Positions 54,605-64,000 of a DNA stretch of 64,000 nt are shown one piece after another. The notes beneath the pieces were generated by a model. That model saw only the letters and a program-made list of their open reading frames with translations, ran no database searches and was not told the origin of the DNA. The stretch spans positions 44,268,308-44,332,307 of the forward strand of contig OV884056.1 in the NCBI GenBank assembly GCA_930367215.1, in the 5' to 3' direction. Origin of the DNA: Pollenia angustigena (lineage: Eukaryota; Arthropoda; Insecta; Diptera; Polleniidae). Position 1 is the stretch's first letter, and each line of letters begins with the position of its first letter. Position numbers and translations under genes: made by a program.

Positions 54605-56049
54605 TAGAGTTTTTTTTATCCCGGAGTTTTTGGATTCCCGGGAAAGCGGGAAATTTTTTTGAATTTCCCGGGATCCCGGGATCCCGCTCCGTATAAATAA
54701 TATACAGTAAATTTGTTTTTAAACAAAACAAACTTTTATAAAAAAAACGTAAGGCAACTTGTTTACAAAGTAAATAAAAGAAATCCTTAAATACTACAAA
54801 ATTAAATGAAGATTAAAAGAGGAACTTGAATTATTATTACCTTACGGTTTTATATGTAAATTCCGTATTATTATTATCATGCTCTAGATACAAGATAAAA
54901 AATTAAGATAAACATAACAATTTAATTCATAAAACAATAATAAAAACAAACACAAATTGAGGTACTCAAGATATGAGATCAAAAAGTTAATTCATAAAAT
55001 AGATAAAATATTTTAAATAAATATATTAACATTTTTTAACGGCTTAGGAACTAACCTTCTGACACACTCAAAGCGCTTAGTAAGTCGTCAAAAAGTATAT
55101 TTCTTATTTTATTTACTAGTTACCATGTTTCCGAAAAATTTCGTTCACGTTTTTACCGAGGTTGGACAAAAAGTTAAAAGTGCACCGTTGTAGAAGGCTT
55201 TTGATTCACAATAAGAAGCATTTTTTTTATAAACAACGTCTATATCAGTCAAATGTATGTCAAGGTTCATGCAAAAAATAGCATCAACCTCTTATAAACC
55301 TTTTCATTTCATTAGGTCTATCTGTAATCCTTAGGACAATGTGTTTTTCAAATTGTATGTTGTAGTATCTTACACGAGTTTCCAAATTTTTTTTTATTTC
55401 GGTTTCCCCGCACTTCAAGGGTATATAAACCAACACAAATTGAAAAAAAAATTGTATTTATCACCTAATAAACATATCGCTCTTTCATTGCAACATAGTC
55501 ATATCTCAAAAAATCAAAAATTGTAAGTTATTTAAGCAAAGTGTTCCTTTATGCCTTCTCGTATTTTATATCAAACTGAACCGAAGTTATAGCAAAATAT
55601 ATCTTTAAATCGGTACATTTTGAAAACTTTAATCGCATTTTGCCAAGTTCATTTGTTTTTGTAGATATGACTATGTTACAATAAAGGACTATATGTTTAG
55701 GTATCTGCTATTTTAAAGACTTGTCCATGGACAATTAAACTTTACTACCTGTATCTTATTTTGAATTAATGTTCTTTATTAACTTTTCACTTCACTAAAT
55801 TTACTGCCTATTCTGCTTTAAGCAGATTTATTGCATCATGAGACATTGATTTACGTATGTACTCACTTCTTGTAATTGATCTAATCGACAACCCATCCAC
55901 AGATGCTTATTTTTAGAGAATATAAAACTAAATTTCAAAGTATGAATAGCTGTTTTCTTAAACTATGAGGAATTTTTTATTTCCCGGGATCCCGCATGAA
56001 AAATCCCGGGAAAGCGGGAAATTCCGGGAATTCCCGGGAAAAAACCCTA
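54605..56049. mobile_element. hAT-type non-autonomous element, CCCGGGA-rich ends
   Basis: Left TAGAGTTTTTTTTATCCCGG and right inverse TAGGGTTTTTTCCCGGG, with the 8-bp repeat AATAACAC outside (54597-54604 and 56050-56057). The YA-G start and 8-bp duplication fit hAT. Both ends carry repeated TTCCCGGGATCCCGGGATCC-like words. The interior (54700-55970) is A/T-rich with no transposase; 'gcaacatagtcatatctcaa' at 55489 and its inverse-like 'tagatatgactatgttaca' at 55664 form another inner pair. Confidence 0.75.
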
Positions 56050-56443
56050 AATAACACCGAAAACCAAAATAAAATGAAATAACTTCCACGTTAATTTTTT
56101 CGGGGACTTATTTCATTTGGATTTTATTTCATTATGAAATAACTCCCAGGCAAAAAATAAAATAACTTCCAAAAAAATGAAATAAAACCGAGAGGGCTTG
56201 GAGCTATTTCATAATGAAATTACTCCCACATTTGTATGAAAAATTTTTGGGTCTAATTTCATTTTTTTCTTGGGACTTATTGCACCTGGGAGTTATTGCA
56301 CGAAGCCTCTCTGAAACAACAAACGGATTTTTCTGTAGAAAAGGGCTAGTCCAAGATTTATTCCAATAAATAAAGTTTTCAAAAAGTTGAGTCAACTTCT
56401 ACTTCAGCAACAATTTGTATGAAATTGTGTATGACGTTAATAA

Positions 56444-57178
56444 AAATTATACCCACACCACAATAGTGGAGAGGGTATTATGCATTTGTGCTGATGTGTG
56501 TAACGCCTTAAAATATTGGTCCTAGACCCACCTTAAAGTATACCGATCGTCTTAGAATCACTTTCTGAGTCGAACTAACGATGTCCGTCCGGCTGGCTGG
56601 CAGGCTGGCTGGCTGGCTGGCTGTCCATGTAACCTTGTGCGCAAAGTACAGGTCGCAATTTTGGAGATAATTTGATGAAATTTAGGTCATAGGTTCTTAT
56701 TAGTACAAGGACCAAGCCTATTGAAAATGGGCTGAATCGTAGGAACACGAGGGAAGATAGGGGGAAATTTCTTCCTCCCAGAAACTATCAAACCGATTTC
56801 AATGAAATTTAAAAAATAGATAGAACCATATCTATATGGACACAAAATGTATGCATTTTTTAAAAAATAGGACCACGAGGGGAGATAGGGGCAATTTCTG
56901 CCCCTCAAACCGATTTTAATGAAATTTAAACCATAGATATTTCCATATTTATATGGACACATTAGCTATACAGTTTTTCAAAAATAGGACCACAAGGGGA
57001 GGTAGGGGGCAATTTCTGCCTCTCACAAACTTTCAAACCGATTTTCATGAAGTTTATAAACATAGATAAATCTATATTTATATGGACACATAAGCATGAT
57101 GTGTTTTTAAATACTGTGGTGTAGGGTATCATATGGTCGGGCTTGACCGACTATACTTTCTAACTTGTTTCATTTAGT
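56444..57178 (-). repeat. Dispersed repeat family A, copy 3 (most complete)
   Basis: Inverse of copy 1: from 'ttatacccacaccacaatag' to 'ttgaccgactatactttcta'. It has the GGCTGGCTGGCAGGCTGG run next to ATGTCCGTCC. Three tandem sub-units with 'atagggg..aatttctgcc' lie at 56735-57060. Copies 1 and 3 agree over nearly their full length. Confidence 0.75.
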
Positions 57179-58654
57179 TTTGAATGAAAATTTTAGCAAA
57201 ATGTTTTAACAAATTATAATAAATACGTAATATTGTCCTAAGCAAAATTTGCAAACGGTATCTTTATTTAAAATGTGTGTGGTCGCGAAACAGATTGTTG
57301 CTCTATTATGAACACCAGTGAAAATGTTGCTGCCTATTGTGACGAAGCCTAAAGTTGTTTATGTTATAGATACACCAAATGCTTAATTTTTATCTAAACC
57401 ATTAATATTGTCATTGAATTACAGAATTTTGTGTTAATAAGTCAATTGCTTAATTGTTTTCCAAGGATAATAGACCTCTTTTCTGTCAAGAGTTCTTCTG
57501 AAAAAAGTGTAGTAGAACATATTTTTCCCGCTTTATTAATTATCGCAACTCTCGTGTCTTTTCACTTAAATTAAAGTTAATTTTTCAAAACTTTTCTATT
57601 TAAAGTTCAATTTTATATTTCTCTCAAGTCTCAACTTACTAAAACCCACCTCTTTAATCTGATATTTCCAAAAGTGCCGATACGACTATTCTGCATTCAT
57701 TTTCTCTACCCTCTATAACACCTACAATTAATCAAAAGAAAATCCTTACAAATCTTTAATCAAAGAAATCCTTAACATTAATACAAACAAGTAAGGAAAG
57801 AAAAACTTAAATCAAATATACAAAAAAAAAAATTCTTCGTAAGTTTTCCACATTTCAATAATACTGTCACATCCTGCCGATAAGAAACGAAGAAAAGATG
57901 TACACAGACAAACAGACACGCATCGTATTCTTTTAAAATGTTGACACTATTAAACATCTATCAGTATTAAAAAACATCACGTACTTGTTCTCATCATCAC
58001 CCGCATCAGAATAATCACAACCTCAATCATCATTTTCCTCATCATCATCAGCAGCATCAGTATCGACATCATTTCCAAATGACATTAGCATATGGCTAAA
58101 ATGGAAGTGTAGAGGAGAAGAAAGGAGCAGAGAGGAGAAGAGTATCAAAGAATATTGTACTAGTCTTCATATTGTTGAAAGTCAGCATCATATTATAACA
58201 ATGTCATCTTAAAGATTTTCTTATGTATGTTGATGACAGGATACTTATCGATGTATTGTCTGTCGACTGTATTCTCTTGTTATGTCTTTTCTTGTTTTGT
58301 ATTTAGTGCTAGAGAGAAAACAATAAACTAGTTTCTTGACATAAAGAGTATTTTAGAAACAAATTTTACTTGAACCGTATACAAATCTAATTTTACACAT
58401 GTGTTGACAGTCATATGTAGATTTATACTTTACATAATTTTCAATAAATATTTAAACAAAGAAAACAAAAATCGTAGGCAAACAATTGGCAGAGCCTGCT
58501 TTTATTATTATTAAACTATTTGTAAGATGTTTTTCTCCGAATTGGGAACAATAAATGTTTTCTATTTGCAATGTGTTACAGATATCAAGTTGTTGATGAA
58601 CTTTTTTGTTTTATATTTACAAAAAAATAAAGAAACTTTAAAGTTTCAAAAGAA
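57179..58654. other. No gene recognised; candidate unique DNA
   Basis: Largest stretch without repeats shared within the window. It includes a CATCATCATCAGCAGCATCA region (57985-58070) and a GAGAAGAAAGGAGCAGAGAG purine patch (58105-58145). It could be host intron or intergenic DNA. Confidence 0.45.
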
Positions 58655-58805
58655 TCGACTGCAGTTCATTCAGACTGCAGTTTATTAAGTCTATAGTCTT
58701 CTAAGGCTATGGCCTATTTTAACTGTAGTCTATAAAGAATTAAGTCTTGGCAGACTATAGTCTATTAAGACTTGACTCTGTTCATACTTTAATCTAATCA
58801 AGTTT
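58655..58805. repeat. AGTCTATAGTCT motif cluster
   Basis: 'agactgcagtt', 'aagtctatagtctt', 'ctgtagtctata' and 'gcagactatagtctattaag' are packed in 150 bp, in both orientations. The same words flank the hairpin at 22325-24120, so this may be a relic of that element's ends. Confidence 0.5.
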
Positions 58806-58904
58806 TTTTGTGGGGAAAGTACCAGTACAGTACAGTTCCAATGTTCTGTAACTTTAGTGAGAACTTATCGCTTCAAAAAGATGTGAAACAAAATATTCCA
58901 TCGG

Positions 58905-58965
58905 TTTAGTTAAAATGTGCTAAATTCCCATTTGATGCTATTGATAAACTGAAATTTATCAACAT
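58905..58965 (+). repeat. Repeat family B fragment
   Basis: 'atgtgctaaattcccattt' and 'ctattgataaactgaaattt' are the inverse of 47118-47166. Confidence 0.55.
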
Positions 58966-59178
58966 CCTTTCTCAAAAAGTGAGAAAAAAGTGTGTATCTA
59001 GCTCATGTCGAAAACTTTAAAAAAAGATAACGTTCTTAAGTTATAAATGTCATAATTTTCTACTCAAAGCCGTTGTGAAATGATGGACGTTGAGAACGAA
59101 CGCCAGCCACACATATCCTTGACGGTGACCAATATAACTAAAATTGAAAAATTTTGAACGAAGGCGGCGAAAATACAA

Positions 59179-60979
59179 CCGTCGCACATAGGGGTTTTTT
59201 GCCAATCTTGCCGGACATTACTTTTTGTTTTAGCTTATATTGCTTCTTAACAGTTATTGAGTGTCCCTAGATGAAACTTGGCAGAAATATGTGATATTGT
59301 CATAGGCAGGTAAACCTCAAAAATAAATAAAATCGGACCAAGAAGGAAAAGGTTCCCCCTTGAAGAACTAATCCAACCTCTGAAAAATTCAATTTTTTTT
59401 AAAGTTTTCCCATACTTTTGTTTGGCAAATGCAATTTTTAACGTCGGCAAAAGTTAAAAAACCTAAAATTAGACCCATGAGATCGTAAAATTACACTTTT
59501 CGCCCCCGCCCCCTTTTGAGGGCGGTTACATAAAATAGTATTTAAAAAAAATGTAAATATAAAAAGAAATAGATTACTAACGCCTTAATACTATAAAAAT
59601 TAAATTTTTAACTTTTATGGGTAGGGGGAGGTATACCTACAACCCCCCCCCCGCCTCCCCCGGAACGACCCTGTAAAAAAAAATTTTTTTTTGCTAATTT
59701 CCAAAACATATTAATTTTTAATATTTTATGTGACTTTTATGTATTTTATAGTATTTAATTTATCTGAAAATAATTAATATATTTGTAATTATAACTTATT
59801 TATAATAGTAACAGCAAATTTTATTTAAAAAAAAAACTCTCTTTTGCACTAAGATGTTGATGAGTGCCATGGTTCTTCTTCGTCTGCTTCTTCAAAATCG
59901 TCTTCTGAATTCTCTTCAGAGCCAAGTACAGTTGGAAGCATAAAAGAAATTGCTTCTTTCGTAAAGGGTAATGACTTTTTTTTTTGGAGTTGGTCTTATA
60001 CTAGTAATCAGTGGGTCAGAACTGAACAAAAGTCTATTTATAATATCTTTGTTACACTGAATCCCGAAAACTTTCTAGCAAATTTCGGCCTGTAAAGCCG
60101 AAAATGTTTATTTCGTTCCTCAGACGCTTCTTCTGATAACAGCCCGATAGGCAACAATGCCTCACTCATTACAGTTGCGCCATGTATTATACACTTTTTC
60201 CATTTTACTCTCAAAGCTTCAAAATGGTTCTGATAACAATTTTATGCTATAACCACAATATATATTAAAAAAAAACTAAAAACTAGAGCTCAGATTTGAT
60301 TTTTTATTACATATTATTTTTGTTGTTAATGATTTTAAAAGTTATGCAAAACAGGTACATTTATTTTGCATTTTATGACTGACGAAAGGGGTTCTATCAT
60401 ATGTACCTATGCAAGATGAGCAAAAACAGAAAAAGGTGAAATTTTCAAAAAATCATAAAAAAAAATGGCGCAACAACGCGCAACGTTTTTTTTTTTTTTA
60501 ATTTAAAAGTAGAGATTTCAAATTTTATCGTGATGTATAACATTTTTAAGAACTCAGCGGGCTTCACCTTCAAAAACCTTTTAAATTTTTTTTTTTTTAC
60601 AAAAAAGTGAACAAAAAAATCGTTTTTTTTTTAATTTCGAACTAATTTTTTTATCATAAAAACTTCTTTTCATAATTAGCTGTTTATATAGTCTTTCACA
60701 GAAAAAAAAAATCAATGTAAAATCTTTATTCGTTTATCTACAAAAAAATATATTGTAAACCTCCCAAAAGCGTAAAAAGTCAATGAACACGCATGCAGTT
60801 TAATCAACTTTCCTGGTTTGAACAGTGTCCCAAAACCACAAATCTCAAGCAAAAGACTTGAAAATTCACTAGCAGAACTTTGTTGTCTATCGAGCTGCGT
60901 ACTTAAATTTTTCCATTTCTTAAATTTAATTTTTGGCTTATGTCCGGCTAGATTGGCAAAAAACCCCTATGTGCGTCGG
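59179..60979. mobile_element. 1.8-kb TIR element, CCGTCGCACATAGGGG ends
   Basis: Left CCGTCGCACATAGGGGTTTT and right inverse CCGACGCACATAGGGGTTTT pair for about 40 bp, through 'ttgccaatct..gccggacat'. The interior has G/C runs (59500-59530, 59640-59665) and the minus-strand transposase-like relic at 59855-60182. No clear target duplication, so the superfamily is open. Confidence 0.75.
59855..60182 (-). pseudogene. Transposase-like C-terminal relic of unnamed family
   Basis: On the minus strand one frame from 60170 reads MSEALLPIGLLSEEASEERN, then KHFRLYRPKFARKFS. A frameshift near 60045 leads to DIINRLLFSSDPLITSIRPT, and another at an A10 run near 59985 leads to a tail ending EEADEEEPWHSSTS and stop at 59857. 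The three segments join in order and end in an acidic tail, so it is a decayed coding region. From memory the LP.G-SEEA-E-RNK and SSDPLI blocks resemble the end of a family of insect and cnidarian DDE transposase-like proteins, but I cannot name it. It lies inside the TIR element at 59179-60979, in line with being that element's own enzyme. Confidence 0.45.
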
Positions 60980-61890
60980 CTATACCAAATAATGTAAAGT
61001 GCGACTTTAATGTTTGTTGTTTGCAAACGATCTTAAAAAACATTCGAATATTTTATAAAACTATTAAAACTATGAAAAAATGTGTCAAAAACAAAATATT
61101 ATTATTTTCTGCATTCTGCATTTTTTATATGTTTTTAAGTGTTGAAATTTTTTTTCGCCACGTTTTAATTTGTAAGTTTACTTTTTACTTTTTCTGTAAA
61201 TTGGCGAGTAATTTCCATACGTGACAGCTAGTACTCGCCAAAAAGATACAGACACAGTTTAGTGGCAAAAACAGCTGTTTGTTTCAGTTTATGGCATTTT
61301 TGGTTCATTTCTCACATCGCAATCGAAAAGTTTCTCGAAGCGACAGTTACAGAACATGGCCACAGGGCTTAAGTTTGTAATTTTTACAATTTTAATCTTA
61401 GATCCAAAAAATAAGTATATTTTCTGGCTCCCTGTTAAAAAAATAAGTGGATTTAACGATGTCCGTCTGTCTGTGCGTGTGTTGAATCAGCTTTCAGTCT
61501 GAAAAAGATTGCAACTTACATTCAGTCACATTAATCTACAAAAAAATCAACGTTAACATAAGAAATGCTTAGTCTTATATTGGCATTACAAATTATCGAC
61601 AACGTTCTAGAAAAACTAAGACATAGATAAACAACTTTCGTTTCGAAATTAAGAATTTGGCGCAATAGCCAAGAAGTGTTTTGTACAAAAAGTATTTACA
61701 GTACTGAAAATTTACTAAAGTGGTACATTAGTTTACAGGGCTGCCATGGAAATGTCTTCTGGAAATACGGATTTTGGTACGACAGTGAAAAAACCTAAGA
61801 TCATATTCGGTTCTAATATTTTTTTAATAAATTAACTTTGTTTACATTAAAAATGAGATAAAATGGTATACCAGCACTAGACTTGAAGCT
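60980..61890. other. No gene; contains an ATGTCCGTCTGTCTGT motif
   Basis: 'tggatttaacgatgtccgtc' at 61448-61467 is the recurrent motif in another sequence context ('tattttctggctccct' just before). No other repeats or coding signal. Confidence 0.4.
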
Positions 61891-61899
61891 ATGTTCTTC

Positions 61900-63190
61900 A
61901 TCGGTTGCTCTTTCCATAACAAACCCCTTCAGCACTTCATTCGATGCTGGGGAATTTTCCATCTGTTGGAAAGTTGCAAATGTAAAGCCAATTTTAAAAA
62001 AGGAGGGGCCAATAATCCTGAAACCTACCACCCATTTGTAATTTGCTTGGCACTTTCTAAAGTTATGGAGAGTTTGGTAAATCACCAACTTGTCAAAATT
62101 CTAAGGGACACCACTATGGCTTTTGTAGAGGTGGCTCTACTGGAGACTTACTGGGCCTGTTATCGAAAAAATGGTGGTGTTCCATTCACCATTTTTTCAA
62201 AAGAATGGGAACTGCTAAAGATATTTTCAAGGCATTTGATAGAGTCTGGCATGGTGAACTCTTGTCAAAACTTGTTGCATTTGGTGTCGGCGATAATTTC
62301 CTCGATTTACATATATCGAGCTTTTTCAGATATCGCACCATACGAGTGTGCCTTAAAGCGCCGTTTATTCTCCTAATATATTTATTTTTATTTATATTTT
62401 TCTAACTGACCTCCTACGGCAAACTTCCAACCCTGTCTACTCATTTGCAGATGGCAGCCACCTTTGCCATTCATATTCTTTTGATTATAGACCAAGAGTA
62501 TCCGGTGTTGGAGCCATGAGGCAATACATGAATGATACGCTTGGACGAGACCGTGATATAATCTCGGAATAGGGTCATGCAAATTGAGACGATTTTATGC
62601 TGACGCATAAGCGCGCACCGTATTAAGATGCCTCATTTGTACAATTGAGTGTTATAATTTTTAAGGAATTAGAATCTCTTGATGTTCTGGGTATAAAAAT
62701 ACAATGTGATGTCCGATGAACAAAACCTATCGATAATTGTATGAAATTTTTATACAATATAAAGAAAAGATATGGCAATTAGTTCCCCATTATTAGCCTG
62801 TCTTATCATTACAACAATGGAATGTGTTGTGATGAAATTGGGAATCTGGTTCCCGAGACTCGTACGTTTGTTAGTAATACATGATTCTTTGCAAGAGCTC
62901 ATCCTTTTGTGGTCGATTAGCAGGTGCTTCGTACAAAGAATTACAGCGAAAATTCGTTTTTTGGTCTGGTCCGTTCAATTAGCAGGTGCTTCGTACAAGG
63001 AATTACAGGGAAAATTCGTTTTTTGGTCCGGACCGTTCGTATGTGGCATAATCTTTCTTCTTTAGTTTTCCCTCTCACTTTCAACAGGAATAAGTTCAAG
63101 TCGAATTTCCACAAGCACTTCTACTTATATCCTTCTTCCCATAACCTTAGTAAGCGCCATCCTCTGAGTGCTGGTCCTAACGAATAAAAA
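61900..63190 (+). pseudogene. LINE relic 4: reverse transcriptase, heavily decayed
   Basis: RT text of a non-LTR element spread over several frames: NPETYHPFVICLALSKVMES and LVNHQLVK (fingers), KAFDRVWHGELLSKLVAFGV (motif A, 62222), FADGSHLCHSYSFDYRP (62445, catalytic F-A-D-D with the second D changed to G), and the tail VRMWHNLSSLVFP, FKSNFHKHFYLYPSSHN ending at 63187. The order is right but frames change at least four times. Motif B is missing between 62370 and 62430, replaced by a T-rich run. A 62-bp tandem duplication lies at 62916-63039. It is a different family from the copies at 25180 and 28742. Confidence 0.8.
62916..63039 (+). repeat. 62-bp tandem duplication in LINE relic 4
   Basis: 'attagcaggtgcttcgtaca' starts at 62916 and again at 62978. 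The copies differ at a few bases only. As 62 is not a multiple of three, it shifts the old reading frame. Confidence 0.85.
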
Positions 63191-64000
63191 TTATAAATTC
63201 TTTCATCTAGTTCATTTGATTGTTAAGTTTGGTGGTAGACCAGTACTTCGAAGACTTTTTCACGTATGATCTAGATGATCAAGATGACTGCAAGCGGTTT
63301 GGAATTTAAGAAATTCTGCCTATTGTCATTTAGTGAATTAGTAGCAACTTTTAAACACAAACATTAAGTTTTAAAATTAAATAAATTTCCGCAAATCAAA
63401 ACAAAACAAAACTCGAAAGTTCACGTTAAATTTCAACCAACTGTCATATTTTAATAAGCACATGATCCAGTGACTATTCCATTCCATAAGTCTCTTAATA
63501 GCTTCATTTGTCTGCCAATTTTTATTCCTTTTGAGTTTCGTTCTTTTTTTCCGACATTTTCACATGCCTGTAACCACTTAATTGTGAAAAATGTGTTGGC
63601 AATTTATCATTAATTAATGTTCTCGCTCATTCGCCTTATCGTTCTTTGTTGTGTACGTAAGATGTTGCTACTGGTGCAATAATTACGGCGAAAATGTTAA
63701 ACGAAAAATCATGAAATTCATGCAATTAAAGCGAAAACAAAATAAAACGAACAACAAAAAAAACAAAATAAATATTGAATAGCCAGATTCACAAACTCAT
63801 ACTTAAATTATACTGGCCACTATCATGATACAGAGGAAAAGGAAATAAGAACATGATTTTATTTTATTATGTTTTTTTCTTCTCTGCTCTTCCAACAGCC
63901 GGCATGTGGTCGTTACTTGTATTGGGTTTGAAACAGCACGAATATTGCAAATATTACCACATTAAGAACATAATGCACTCAATCATTATGCTCATTGACA
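63191..64000. other. No gene recognised
   Basis: A/T-rich end of the window with 'aaacaaaataaaacgaac'-like A-rich text near 63740. No repeat shared with other parts was seen. Confidence 0.45.

Larger units (their letters stand above)
53713..56307. mobile_element. Foldback element c, 8-bp target duplication, split by a hAT-type element
   Basis: Ends GGCTCCGTGCAATAACTCCC and the inverse GGCTTCGTGCAATAACTCCC, with the 8-bp repeat TCTCTGAA outside (53705-53712 and 56308-56315). The arms (53720-54000 and 56060-56300) repeat ATGAAATAACTCCCA and its inverse, a word one step away from that of element b. The core array is at 54160-54412. A separate element (54605-56049) sits in the right part. Without it, element c would be about 1.15 kb, like a and b. 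No transposase is encoded. Confidence 0.85.

Overview
The window looks like AT-rich chromosomal DNA of an insect, most likely a fly. The reasons are long runs of A/T, Penelope, Tc1/mariner, hAT, piggyBac-like and Ty3/Gypsy elements of insect type, and no bacterial-style gene packing. I assign no species; a calyptrate fly is only a guess. I find no convincing host exon, rRNA, functional tRNA gene or CRISPR array. Every coding region I can support belongs to a transposable element, and only one (gag of the LTR element) has an unbroken frame of family-like length.

Layout. 1-9.4 kb: small palindromic elements, a tRNA-like sequence and the left half of a foldback element (5541-7690) that carries a 1.47-kb perfect-style hairpin. 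9.4-14.5 kb: a hAT-like non-autonomous element with an 8-bp target duplication, a truncated piggyBac-like element and dispersed repeats. 17.8-24.1 kb: a foldback element with a 9-bp target duplication, an element edged with TATCGATA motifs, and a hairpin with a 162-bp tandem core. 25.2-38.2 kb: the retroelement cluster. It holds two copies of one LINE family, Penelope-like RT and GIY-YIG fragments, and a Ty3/Gypsy LTR retrotransposon (31294-37411) with otherwise identical LTRs.

38.6-47.2 kb: a TIR element containing a second foldback (9-bp target duplication), then a 2.4-kb hAT element (8-bp target duplication) containing a further foldback and a LINE fragment. 47.2-53 kb: an (AT)n run, a piggyBac-like element with 13-bp perfect ends, tRNA-like sequences and a mariner pseudogene. 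53.7-57.2 kb: a foldback element split by a hAT-type element, then a third copy of a dispersed repeat. 59.2-61 kb: a TIR element with a decayed transposase-like C-terminus. 61.9-63.2 kb: a fourth LINE relic.

The most unusual signal is the set of foldback elements. Their ends resemble GGYGGCATG, their target duplications are 8-9 bp, their arms repeat a short 'word' that differs between families, and four of them share a core array of about 81 bp units with a GC palindrome. A second signal is a conserved CTGAAGA-stem-GAAA motif at two Penelope-like 3' tails, whose stem has different sequence but stays paired. The working picture is a transposon graveyard built by repeated nesting: the elements mostly use one another as targets, and the Gypsy insertion appears to be the youngest.
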